Assembly (NCBI GenBank): GCA_033439265.1
Contig: JAVTVX010000012.1
Location: forward strand, 36,520,261 to 36,584,260
Origin: Dillenia suffruticosa
Lineage: Eukaryota; Streptophyta; Magnoliopsida; Dilleniales; Dilleniaceae
Direction of reading: 5' to 3'
Length of the DNA: 64,000 nt
Below the pieces are notes generated by a model that saw only the letters and a list, made by a program, of their open reading frames with translations, ran no database searches and was not told the origin of the DNA. This document shows, one piece after another, positions 42,814 through 53,616 of the stretch. Made by a program: the position numbers and the translations under genes. The number at the start of each line of letters is the position of its first letter. The first letter of the stretch is position 1.

Positions 42814-43369
42814 TTGGTATCAGAGCTACGTTGGATTTAATTTAAAAATAATTTTCGGATTTTTCGAGTAGAAAAATATAGGGTATAAAATTTGAGGTCC
42901 GGATCACGGATGAGTTTCGTGAATCCGAGAGCACTGCAAGAATACCCATGGCCCAGAGATTACAAAAATATGTTTTATTTAATTTTCGGAGTATGTTTGG
43001 GCCATGAAAAATCCGGTCGAAGTTTGCGACAGTACGGACATAAAAACCCTAGATCTGTGGCTTTAGAGGGCGGATCGATGCATGAAAAAATTATAAATGA
43101 GTTCCTTGCATCTAGATCTACGGTTTTATATATTTTATTGTGTGATTTGGGTGCCGAAAATTGGGATTTCCAAATGGCCGCGGAGGGCCGCGACTGGGGT
43201 GGTTGAGTCCCACCATTTTTGGCTTGAATCCTCCTAAAATCTAGTGTAGGATGTTTGGAGGATGCCCATAAATTTTTTCCAGTCGAAAAATGCAAAAAAA
43301 AAAAAATAGTCGGAATCGAGTTTTTCAGAAACCGGGTCGAAAAATCCGTTGCAGGACCCGTCGGACGAA

Positions 43370-43860
43370 AAAGAACCGGCCCGACCCGCTGGCGCGTGAC
43401 ACGCACGCGCCAGGAGGGGCGTCTGGCAAGCGCGTGTAGTGCACGCGCCACACAGGCGCGTGAAGCAAGGGCAGGCAGCTGTTCGGGTCGGATCCTAACC
43501 CGGACCGACCCGCAACAGATCCGACCGGGTTGGACTCGAACCCGTTGACCGGGTCAGTCGGGTCAACCCTGACCCGTTGACCAACCCGGTTAGACCCCGG
43601 CTCAACACGGCTCAGCGCGTGAAGGCGCGTGAGCCGCGCGCCGCGCACCGCGACTGGGCGCGCGTAAGCCGAGCCTCGCCAAGCGCGTGGCAGCGCGTCT
43701 GAGCCGCGCTGCGCGTCTGAGCCGAGCCGCGCCGCGCCAACCGCGTGACAGCGCGTAAAGGCGCACCCCCGGTGCGTGGAGGCACGTGGCGGCGCGTGGA
43801 CGCACCGCCGGCGAGCGGCGGCGCGTGTGGGCCCCGGGCGGCGCGTGAGAACGTTTAAAA
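43370..43860 (+). repeat. GC-rich GCGCGTG-repeat tract inside the copia element
   Basis: About 490 bases between primer-binding site and gag are strongly GC- and CpG-rich, in contrast to everything around. The motif GCGCGTG or GGCGCGTG recurs at least nine times at irregular spacing. Open frames across it are long in several frames because stops are rare in such composition, not because a protein is recognisable. Confidence 0.85.
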
Positions 43861-44454
43861 ATGAATTTTTTTCAATTTTTTGAGGGTCCTAAATCCATAA
43901 ATGTGACTTTTTATGGGTTTTTGTGTGCCGAATCACAATCCAAATGGTAAGATGCGATTCCAAGTTGTGGTGTATGGTGTCCGTTGACTCATACGCTCGC
44001 TTTGGGGTCGTACTCAAGCCATTTTGGTTTTGATGATTCGTAGGGCGTACAAAAATGTGATAATAAGCATTTCCAAGTCACATATGTCTCTCTTAATGCG
44101 TTGAGAACTGTCGTATTAAATTTTTGCAAGGAGAGTAAACTGAATGATGTGATCTGCACGATTTTATCAGTAGATTTCTCGAGAGACAAAATCTAACGGG
44201 AATCTAAGACAAGAGATGATGGGCCCCAGGGTGGGTACCGCGCCTCAGAATATACGAGATATAGAGATTTATCGTGCATGGTAGAAAAGAATTACCAAGT
44301 TAGGGCAATCCTTATCAATGGCATGTATAATGATTTAATCTCGTTATACGAATCATATCCTATGGAAATGTCGGTTCAACTTGTCCCATAAGAGCATTGT
44401 GTTGCTCTCTTCGGCTCCTAATGTGAGGATGCAGAAGAAAATGACTAATCATAA

Positions 44455-44885
44455 ATGAGGCAAATGTCGAGTATGATCACCGAGCTAATATATACGGACG
44501 AGCAAATTTTGGATGGAATTAAGGTACTGGATGAGATCCGGTTTTTACCTGATTCATGGGAAACCGTGAAATCCTATCTCACATTTGACGAAAGTATTCG
44601 TACTTTCGTTGACGTGAATACATATTGTGAGCTCAATGAGGAGCACCTAGAGGCGAGTACGCCACACTCGAGTCATGCTTATTCAGAGGAGTCGAGTAAG
44701 GATTTCCCCGGCGCTAAACCAATAGCATAAGCACGCGAACGAGACTCGAGATCTAGGTAATAAAAATCATCCGAGAAAACCGACAACGAGGTACAAGAAC
44801 GCAAGAAGAAGAAATTTGATTAGACCAAAGAAATTGCTACGTTTGAGGTAGATTTGGTCATTTCGCTCGTGAGTGTGACGAGTCA
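44455..44885 (+). pseudogene. Copia gag relic with zinc knuckle
   Basis: MRQMSSMITELIYTDEQILD, LPDSWETVKSYLTFDESIRT and CELNEEHLEAS match the copia gag (UBN2-type) domain. After a stop and frame changes, NCYV-stop-GRFGHFAREC at 44832-44880 is a CCHC zinc knuckle in which the codon at the second cysteine position is TGA. Confidence 0.8.
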
Positions 44886-44909
44886 AGATAAAGGTTAACG
44901 AATTGATGA

Positions 44910-45591
44910 AGATGTAAAGGACCCGTTTAGTAACCAAGGGTTACACTTAGACTAAGGGGTGGACTATCAAGGAGTCATAGTCCAATTTATCTCAATCCAT
45001 TTATCTTTTAGCGATTGTCACGAATATGGATCAGGAGTCACATCACAAGGACGTAAAGACCGTTTTCGTAGTGGAAGTCTAGATGAGACGATCTACATGG
45101 AGCATCCCTATGGGTTCGTTCTAGTAGATCAGGTGGATAAGGTCTATTGATTTTAGAAATCAAAATACGACCTTAAGCCATCATCTAGACAGCGGCGCTT
45201 GAGATTTCACGAAAATGTGATATCTTATGGTTTTGTAATGATCGAGTAGGATCATTGCATATAACTGATACGTCCCGATAACTCCTTTATGATCATGTTC
45301 TCATATGCAGGTGACATTCTGTTGCTCGGGAACAACAGAGAGTATCCAATGACCATTGTAACGTGGTTATGAGGTTTTAGTTCATTATCAGATTTTGGAT
45401 CCATAAGGATCGCTTGAGAATGGTGTTGACTCTTTAACAAGAGTTTTACATCATGTAGATTCTTAAGCATTTCGAGATAAGCGCTGACAACCTAAAAGAT
45501 ACTTTAATCGCTAAAGGTAAAAAAACCTGACTCTTGACACATATCCTAGAATTTATAAAAAAATAAGGGAGATGAGCAGAATCCCTTATTC
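44910..45591 (+). pseudogene. Displaced copia reverse-transcriptase middle segment
   Basis: Directly after the gag zinc knuckle the text reads RLVTKGYT, then DVKT with a frameshift, SLDETIYMEHPYGFVLVD and further RT text up to a stretch duplicated at 47029-47248. In a normal copia element this RT section lies far downstream, after protease and integrase. Confidence 0.75.
45372..45591 (+). repeat. Internal 220-bp direct repeat, copy 1
   Basis: Matches 47029-47248 nearly throughout, from AGGTTTTAGTTCATT to AGCAGAATCCCTTATTC. Copy 1 is followed by the protease region and copy 2 by the next RT segment. Confidence 0.9.
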
Positions 45592-45639
45592 TTTACGTGG
45601 TTTGAGATTTGTCTCATTCACTATAATACTCGCCGATTT

Positions 45640-47028
45640 CTATCCTTTGAAATCAGGAGCAACCGACCACGTAACTCGAGATAAGAGTGCGTAATCCGTC
45701 AAATGAATCCTTAAGCTTGGAGGATTTACGTTAAAGACAGAGCATTCGTCGTTGTCAGAGGGAACGACACTTGCTATGACGTCCTCAATATTGTAAGCAT
45801 TTGACGGATATATAATTTAATATCTTGTCTAAAATTGACTACGATATGCGTGAAATTATTCATTTCTTTTAATACGACAATTTTCTGAATTATTCTGGTT
45901 TTAATCCATGATGGAATGTATGCACTGGGTACTACTCCTTTTAATGGTTTTTTGTCGTTCTACTATTGTCTTTACATCTGATTGCGTAGATGATGTAAAT
46001 GAATGACATAGTAGACTTAGACACATGGGGTAAGAGATGATGAATCGGTTAGTAGCGAGAGGTTTATTGGATCCGCTAACCAGATTCGAGTTACCCGTAT
46101 GTGAGTTTTGCCTAGCCAGCAAAATGACGAGAAAACCATTTGGCGATGCAATGAGAGCTGGGACTCCATTGCAGTTAACTATTATGTCTTTCTTTATTTT
46201 TGTGGTCTTATGAGCATGAGAGCCAGAAATGGAGTTGTGTAGATAATTATAGACGCTTACATGCGTTTCGGTTCATCTATCTGATCTTGCATAAGTTTGA
46301 GGTATTAGCGAGATGGAAAATCAGTTAGATATGAGAGTAGAAACTCTTAGAACCGAGCGAGAACGCAAGTATTCGTCTAAACTACACATGGGGCTCTGTT
46401 TCGAGAAGAGTTTTACGAGACTACTGACTATAAGTCAGTTCCCCATTTGAGCTTTGGATAGGGAGGCAGCCTGACCTTAGCCACTTGCGCCACTTGAGGT
46501 TATGGGGTTGTGCCACGAATTCTCGCATTTACACGGTGACTTAGGCCCGCGAGAAAATACGTGTTCCTAGGCGAACACGGATGACACTATAATTAATATT
46601 GAGTCTCGTAATATTATATTTCTTGAGAATGATTTCCCTAAGAGAGGAGAAATCCATTTGGACCTTATCTTTTATGCGATGGATGAGCCTAACGGTTCGA
46701 AGAGCCCAACGGCGGGATACAAGAATCTACTATGGATCTTGATCCCAGTGGGAGCGATCCATCAAAAGGTAAAGATTTTTGTATCCTCCTAAGAGCATCG
46801 AGCATGCAGATTTAAAAGTTGTTTTCTCGATTGAGGGTGAGACCCTCATTGCCACTCTAGAGGATGATGAAAAATCTAAAACGGTTCGAGAGACTCTCGA
46901 GGGTTCTGCAAAAGAAGCAAAAGACCGTTTATTGAAGGCCATAAATGAAGAGAAAGAGTGGATGAGAATCAATGGGGTCTGGGACCTAGTTGATTAGCTT
47001 GAGGGCGGAATGACTATTGGGAACAAGT
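45640..47028 (+). pseudogene. Copia protease, integrase and RT-start relic
   Basis: SGATDHVT near 45655 fits the DSGAT(x)H protease signature. MMNRLVARGLLDPLTRFELP followed by VCEFCLASKMTRKPFGDA (46036-46150) is the GAG-pre-integrase zinc region. KEWMRINGVWDLVD (46955-46995) is the usual start of copia RT. Many stops intervene. Confidence 0.75.
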
Positions 47029-47900
47029 AGGTTTTAGTTCATTCTCAGATTTTGGATCCATAAGGATCGCTTGAGAATGGTGTTGACTCTTTAACAAGAG
47101 TTTTACATAATGTAGATTTTTAAGCATTTCGAGATAAGCGATGACAACCTAAAAGATACTTTAATCGCTAAAGGTAAAAAGACCTGAATCTTGACACAAA
47201 CCTTAGAATTTATACAGAAATAAGGGAGATGAGCAGAATCCCTTATTCCAGTGCAAAATACATTTCTAGTGTGTGCGATGAGGTATACACGTGCGATATA
47301 TAGTTTGATGTATGCGATGAGGCATACATGACCAGACGTTTATTTTATGGTTGATCTGGTGAGTAGGTATTAATAGAATCTTGGAAGGGATCACTGTAGA
47401 GCAGTGAAAAAGGATTCTGAAATTTCTCATTTGAACTGCGGACCTCTCCATGTGTTACGGATGAGATAATTTGCGTCTGGGATTCAGATACTGACCGGGA
47501 GTAGTGATCTGAATAAACGCAAAAGGTTTTATCTTCTTAGAGTAGTATAAAGAGAACCTATATATCTCTATTTACGATAGAGACTGAGCTTGTAGTATAC
47601 TCAATTACGGTTCATGAGAATGGTTGGTTTCAGAAATTTTCTGGAAGACTTAGAGGTTTTGACAGATAGTGGGAGGTCAGTGATGATTATTGTGATAATC
47701 AGACCGACACTGTCAACAAATGAGACCCTAAATATAATAGTAAAGCCAAACACATTGATACCGAAGACCACTTTATGAGAGATATTACAGAGAACGGTAT
47801 TGTGACATCTAAGTACACCTTGAAATACAGCATAAGAGCTGATCTTTTCAGAAAATCCGTTGTGAGAGATTCCTTTGTGAGATAAGGAATTATTGGGTTT
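47029..47900 (+). pseudogene. Copia RT end and RNase H relic, starting with repeat copy 2
   Basis: Copy 2 of the 220-bp repeat continues IPYSSA and a YTR/D-like motif, the usual RT C-terminus. Text near 47640-47800 (EDLEVLTDSGRSVMIIVI, then RRPLYERYYRE) resembles the RNase H tail. Frames are broken. Confidence 0.65.
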
Positions 47901-49049
47901 AGTGTACTTTAACATTTCTCCATATATACTGTTTTAGATGCTTATTTTAATATATGACATATATGCATTATTGAGTCACATATTTATTTCATGTATCATT
48001 TGTTGTCATATAGTATGATCTTGTGATAAAAGATATGTCAGACAGGCGTGGTCGACTCTCTCACACGAGTGACCACCTCTGACTCTGAGTGAGCGGAGAT
48101 GAGACGGATTCTAGTTGTAAGAGGCTTTGAGAGTAGCCCTACTAGAACATAAGTCGCCCTGATATGTGTTCAGGATGAGGTCATATGCGATATGACCGAC
48201 ATGGAAATACCCACATCCATGTTGTCTGTAAAAAGCCAGGTTTGAGATCTCAGAAATCACCTGCGATTTGTGATATTGTCTCTGAGATGCTCTCTCTGAG
48301 ATATCTGGGTAAAGTCATATGTGTGGACTGAGTCCCGTACCTGTACAGTGTTAGAGAAATCTGACATATGCCCTTTGAGAGATGGGGGAATAACACTGTG
48401 GCACGTGTTTCATACCACGTGTGATGAGACGACCATGGGACAGTGGGAGCTATTATTTGAGACGACAGTTTAATCTTGATCCCCGTTCCCACTGTGTGAG
48501 ACCTGAGATCCATTGAGTGAGATCTCTTATGCCCTTATTACTTTCGGCTGTCTGTAGAAGTTTTGGTTCAGTGTTGCTACTTTAGTCTGTTTACCTATGG
48601 CCCGGAAGATAAATTGAGGTCTAAGGGGCATATCTAGGAAAGCAGTTGAATTGAGACCGATAGATTCGAGTTTGGGAAAATGAATGCCAATAGACATTAC
48701 ATCATTGTCATGTATTCATAGGTCGACTTATTGTGTTAATCCATGTTGGGATTCAAACATAATAATGAATACATAGTCGAGCAAATTGATTGGGAATCAC
48801 TTTCGATGAGGAAAGTGGCTCGATGGATATAAATGCATTGAGTCTGGGGTATAACGAGTTATTTTTATACTAACAGTGACTACTCGATCATCCTAACAGG
48901 TGTATCGAGAAGTCTTTGCTTGCAGGTGTATTCGCCGGTCGCACGACGCCCAATCCAGTATGAAAGTCCAGTAGGGTGATGCGATAGATTGCATGAGTTG
49001 CGATCTTGTGACTGACGGAAGTGAAATACCCTAATGTGCAAGTGGGAGA

Positions 49050-49553
49050 TGTAGGTTATTTATGCCCATTGTGGAGCATTTTGGTAAGAATGAGATAATG
49101 GGGTAACTCCCATTATTACTTACCAATATTAACCATGCATTTTGGTAACCTCCACCAATTAAGTGAAATTGGTCTTACCTTCCTTCTGTGAGAGGGAACA
49201 ATGGAGGAAATTCTCCTTCTCCTTCCTTGTGGCGTGAACAATAACCATGATGAGGGAAGATGGCTAGGGTTTCACATATTCTCCAGAGAGAGAAAAAAAG
49301 AGAGAGAGGGATGGAGATTTTCGCGTAGGAAAATCTCCCATCGTCAAGCAAATCACCGGACATGAGGGTTGAGGCGTTGTGACACTGTGGTGGTGATTCG
49401 ACTAACCTCGTGATCACCAACCCGACTGCGAAATCGGATTAAGGAACGTGTCACTTGAAGATTCTACGAATTGAGATACCCTAAACCCGATCTATTTTAT
49501 TTTCCGAAAATTATTGTATACTTCCGCTGTATGAGAATCCTAAAAATCCAACA
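49050..49553 (+). repeat. 3' LTR
   Basis: Begins TGTAGGTTATTTATGCCC after the purine tract and ends TAAAAATCCAACA, followed by the CATAT duplication. Confidence 0.93.
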
Positions 49554-49779
49554 CATATATTTCTAACAATTCTTTAACTCTCACAACCATAGCAGATACC
49601 GTTATTAGGGGGTGAAAACAAAAAAGGCTCTCATTTTTCAGGCATGGATTCATGGAGATCATCAAGTGTTTGACACATCACAATCACAATCACCATGAAA
49701 ATAAATTGCAATAAATAGAATAAACAAGAAGAAAAGAAATTCACAATAAGCAAGATAGTATATTAAGAGACCAAACATA

Positions 49780-50360
49780 GAGAGTGTGTACAGTCTCAAG
49801 GTTTCAAGCTGAGAAAATTGACTTGAGAGTGAAATAAAGGCTTGAGTTAAAATCTCTTCGTCAGCAAGTTTTGGAGCTGATATTTCATTGACTGTTAAGT
49901 TGAAACATATCTCTAGGAAATTCAACCTGAGCAATGCATCAACAACTTTGAGATCCATCAAATCGAGTGAACCAAACAGAACAACATTTTCAAGGAGAGG
50001 AAAATTGAGGAGGAAGTTCTCAATAAGCGGTGCACTGAAACTAAAATTTGTCTGGCAAAGGTACTTCATTGCTTCAACACTGGACACGAATTTGGGTAAA
50101 ACATTCATATGACGAGGGCATTATCAGCGTTTAGCTTGAAGAAAGTATCTGCCTGGTGCATGGAAGATTTGATTATACATATTAAGTACTCAACAATTTA
50201 AGGCCGGAGAGGTGGGTCCACAAGAACCACGAACAAGAACACTAGTACTCACTGATTCTTCTAGTTGAAGGAGAGAGGTAAGATGTGAATAAGGATCTAG
50301 TTCACTAATCCGATCAGCATCAGCCTTAAAAAAATTAGGGAATTGAAACATGAAGTTTGA
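49780..50360 (-). pseudogene. F-box/LRR (FBD-like) gene fragment
   Basis: The minus strand reads LPKFVSSVEAMKYLCQTNFS, LENFLLNFPLLENVVLFGSL and LRLNFLEICFNLTVNEISAP, typical of the irregular Leu-rich repeats in plant F-box/LRR proteins. No F-box and no complete frame are present, and upstream minus-strand text to 50360 has stops. Confidence 0.5.
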
Positions 50361-50561
50361 AGCAGCAAAAGGCTAATGCCATCAATGTTAACGTGTAGGC
50401 AATGATACCTTTTGCCGACTATTGGAAATAGATTCACCAAAAAGACAGAAAATTTGACACAAGAAATAACAGAAATCCATTAAGAAAATCAGATTTAGCA
50501 CCATGATTTAATTTTTTTTAATTGAAAAAATAAAAAAGGAGGAACCTTTCCTAAAGTAATT

Positions 50562-50756
50562 TTTTTTTTTTTTTTTATCGTAGTTATGTCACCGACCCAG
50601 TATCTGGGGTTTCGTTCCGATTGATCTAGTCAATCGCTTGCAGGATCCAATTGAGGGGTAGGTTTTCCCGTGCTGATTTTTTCATTCCGAGATCAAACTT
50701 CTGATTTTGGTTAAGAGGTATCAATTCTTAAACCAACTGAGTTATCAGACGTTGAT
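50562..50756 (-). mobile_element. SINE copy E, reverse orientation, with 15-bp duplications
   Basis: Flanks TTTCCTAAAGTAATT (50547-50561) and TTTCCTAAAATAATT (50757-50771) differ at one base. On the minus strand it starts AATCAACGTCTGATAACTCA, where TAACTCAGTTGG is a near-consensus box A. It then has CCTACCCCTCAATTGGATCC and CGGAACGAAACCCC and ends in poly(A). It is the best-preserved member of the family here. Confidence 0.85.
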
Positions 50757-50779
50757 TTTCCTAAAATAATTAACTGCAA

Positions 50780-51960
50780 CCAACTAGGTAGGCTCTCTAA
50801 GATCTTCATCGGATCATTATTTGGGTTTTCACGCACATTTCTTATATTTATAATTTTTTTATATTTAATAAATTATTTATTTATTTTTTTATTTATAATA
50901 TTATTTATAATATTTTTAATAATTAGATATTTGATTATTTTAGATTTTTATCTTAAAATATAGTTATCTTATTGTTTTTATAAAACACTTAATATTTATA
51001 TAAAAATTTTTATATTTTTTATATTTATGTATTTGTTCATATTTTCATTTCTTATATATTTTACAAAGTGTCATTTTTCTATATTATTTCGTATTTATTT
51101 CAATTTTTCATTTTCATTTTCTATAACTCGCGGTTGATATATGGAACACAAATGGGCCATCTTCCAATATCAGCAGTCTCAAAACCCAATTTTTTTTTTT
51201 TAAAAATTTAATTAATAATATTATCATTATAATATTTACACACAATTAAATATTTGATTTAGATAATAATAATTTTATTTTGTATAAATTAGGGTTTAGG
51301 TTCTTTAGAAAGTAAATTATAATCTCACCCCTATCTTTTATTAAAATTATAATTTTATCCTAAAATAAAATCCGTGGAATATATTTAAAATATTTTAGCA
51401 GGGATTGAAATTTTCGAAACAGCCGAAACGTGGAGTGATATAAAATTTTTTTGTTCATTTATGTAGACATTTCGATTTAGATCAAAACAAAATGAAATTT
51501 ATGATCGATGACCTGATTGGATCTTTTTTAAAAATATAAAAATTTTCTATTTATTTATTTATTTTAATTGGATTGTGAGGGCTTAAAAGCAAGGAACAAG
51601 CTTGATGCTTAGTCGCGCACTCCAAGAAAAGGAAAAAAAAATTAAACAAAAATGCTTGGAGGGTAATGAAAATGGATTGACTAGGTTAATCCCCACTTAC
51701 ACAGGTGAGCTAGTCCCTTGATTGGTTTCATATACGTGGGAATCATTTTAATCAGAAGTTGAGCCTAAGTAGGTTGGATTAGTCCCAGAAATCTTGGGCC
51801 TGCTAAGCATGCCTCAACGCAAACTATACAACTATTGGACTTAACTGGGCCTCATTGGACAGTTTATGGGCCAACCAGGTCCTCGTATCTTATTGGTCAC
51901 GTTTTGCTATGTTCGAGTGGGAGGGCTAGATTGGATCTAGTTTGATTAGGGTTAAATGTT
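50780..51960. other. AT-rich intergenic, no gene
   Basis: Stops in all frames. AT-rich to about 51550 and of more even composition after that. Confidence 0.5.
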
Positions 51961-51989
51961 TTTAGGGTCGGGTCCATAATTCTTTCCAC

Positions 51990-52370
51990 TAATGGGATTC
52001 ACCCTTGGCAGATCATTATTCGCGACTGCAAAAAGTTGATAGAGCAGTTATGTATTCCCAAAATTCTGCACACCTATAGAGAGGCGAATAGGTGCGCGGA
52101 TAAGCTAGTGGAGATGGGAAGAAAGTCCCAGCCTGGTCTCCATGTGGCCAGTATTCCTCCTCCTGCAGTGGTTCCTTTCTTGTTGCTTGATGCTTCGGGA
52201 GTCTCTTGGGCTGGAAGGAGAAAGAGATCAGCTTTGCCTGTCCCAGTTCAGTTAGAGGATTGTTGAGCTTCCCTGCTCTCCGGCCTTCTGTTTTGTGTTG
52301 TTTGCTTTTCTTGCCGTCTGCCTTGTTGTGTTTCCAGCTTTTTCACCAAAAACAAAAAACAAAAAAAACC
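51990..52370 (+). mobile_element. Third LINE-type RNase H fragment with A-rich tail
   Basis: HPWQIIIRDCKKLIEQLCIP and HTYREANRCADKLVEMGRKS are the RNase H C-terminus of plant LINEs, followed by VPFLLLDASGVSW and a stop at 52264-52266. The sequence ends in a CA/A-rich run near 52345-52369. Unlike the other two fragments, the frame at 52036-52266 is intact, so it is younger. It is 5'-truncated. Confidence 0.65.
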
Positions 52371-52488
52371 TCAAAATTTTCTATTTGGTCTGAGCCAGGC
52401 CTGTCCACTCTTGGTCTTAGATTCAAGTTATACCGGACCAGGCCCAAAATCAGCGGGATTCCTTTGCAGGTGAAGATTTGATGAGCAG

Positions 52489-52561
52489 GCCGTCCTAGCT
52501 CAGCTGGTAGAGCGCATGGCTTTTAACCATGTGGTCGTGGGTTCGATTCCCACGGACGGCG
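52489..52561 (+). tRNA. tRNA-Lys(UUU): tRNA-Lys (UUU)
   Basis: The acceptor stem GCCGTCC pairs perfectly with GGACGGC. Box A is TAGCTCAGCTGG, the anticodon loop CTTTTAA gives anticodon TTT, and box B is GGTTCGATTCC. There is no intron. T-runs downstream (52577-52581, 52591-52595) can serve as a polymerase III terminator. All arms fold, so it looks functional. Confidence 0.96.
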
Positions 52562-52769
52562 TCTTACTTGAATCTCCTTTTATTTCTAGTTTTTGAAAAG
52601 AACAGAAGGATGAACGAAAGATCTACCAGATTTCTGCAGCTAGACAAAGACCTATAAATAGTGTGGCTCTGGATAGACATACGCTCTGAGTATTGAATAA
52701 ACCCAATATAAAATCTTCACTTTATTACAAGGAAAAAACCAATAAAAAACAAGCGAAACCCATCAAAAT

Positions 52770-52900
52770 TGGTCTCAAATCCTCAGAATTAGCCACTATT
52801 GCTGAGTTGGAGATATTGCCAAGCACAGTTTTGCACATGCCAACATAACACACATCACCTTTTTTGGCACTTATTAGAGAGTATAAGAAGGGTATATACA
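52770..52900 (-). pseudogene. STIG1-like relic: last codons joined to its own promoter
   Basis: On the minus strand AKKGDVCYVGMCK matches the end of the intact STIG1 genes (CQKGDVCSLGMCNYA) at 58.4 and 60.9 kb. Just upstream sits GTATATAC, the TATA region of those genes, and the 52.9-kb flank matches their promoter. The signal peptide and most of the Cys-rich domain are missing. Confidence 0.75.
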
Positions 52901-52967
52901 TAGAGGAGTGAATAGCTTGGTTTGAAGGATTAATGGGTTTTGAAGTTAAAGAAGTGCGGGTTAGTGG

Positions 52968-53275
52968 GGTGGTCCTAATCAAACGGCTAGACGTTGATGA
53001 ACTAAACCAACGTTAAATGCGTGCGCGCCTAGAACTAACTTGTTTTCATTCTTAGCTAGGTAAGGTTAGCATCCATTTTCTCCCTTCACGAAGCTTCTTA
53101 ACACTGTGATTTGGGTGTATTGGTGGTCCTTATCAAACGGCTAGATGTTGATGAACTAAACCAACATTAAATGCGTGCGCGCTTTGATCTAACTTGGTAT
53201 TCATTCTAAGCTAGGTAAGGTTAGCATCCATTTTCTCCCTTCACGAAGCATCTTAACACTGTGATATGGGTACAT
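52968..53275. repeat. Tandem duplication of about 154 bp in the STIG1 relic promoter
   Basis: Units begin at 52968 and 53122 with GGTGGTCC(T)(A/T)ATCAAACGG and include AACTAAACCAAC, AAATGCGTGCGCGC and AGGTAAGGTTAGCATCCATT. The intact STIG1 promoter at 59059-59100 has one related unit. Confidence 0.85.
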
Positions 53276-53616
53276 TTTGTGCATTTTCCTTGATTAAAAG
53301 AAAAAAAAGGAACTATACTAAGATATTTTATGAACCCCCTTTTTTGTTTTTACACCAATAATAAAAATCATGAATATATAACACTAGATTATCATAATCA
53401 AGCCAACTAAAGCCCCCTAGCTTATTAAGGGGATTTGCATAATATCATGCTTAATTTAACAATTAATATAATTTGAGTTTCCTGATCACCATGCAATTTT
53501 ATATAAGCTCTCTACAACAAAACAAATATTGGAACCATTTCTTTGGATGGTTCATCACATGAAAATAGTTGATAATAAGTCCTCTTTGTTTCTCATTGGT
53601 TTCATCATATGAGTTT

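Larger units (their letters stand above)
42312..49553 (+). mobile_element. Ty1-copia LTR retrotransposon with rearranged interior
   Basis: The 7.24-kb element is bounded by 5-bp duplications CATAT (42307-42311, 49554-49558). The LTRs 42312-42813 and 49050-49553 begin TGTAGG and end CCAACA, with about twenty differences by eye. The primer-binding site TGGTATCAGAGC (42815-42826) matches initiator tRNA-Met, as is usual for copia, and a purine tract AAGTGGGAGA precedes the 3' LTR. Interior pieces are gag, RT middle, protease, pre-integrase and integrase, RT start, RT end, and an RNase H tail. All have stops and frameshifts, so the element is not autonomous. The unusual domain order is described separately. 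A gene-free stretch of 1.1 kb (47920-49040) separates the RNase H relic from the 3' LTR. Confidence 0.92.

Noticed and set aside
42892..43805. Several overlapping open frames on both strands in the copia leader
   Set aside because: GC-rich repeat composition removes stops. No protein family recognisable.
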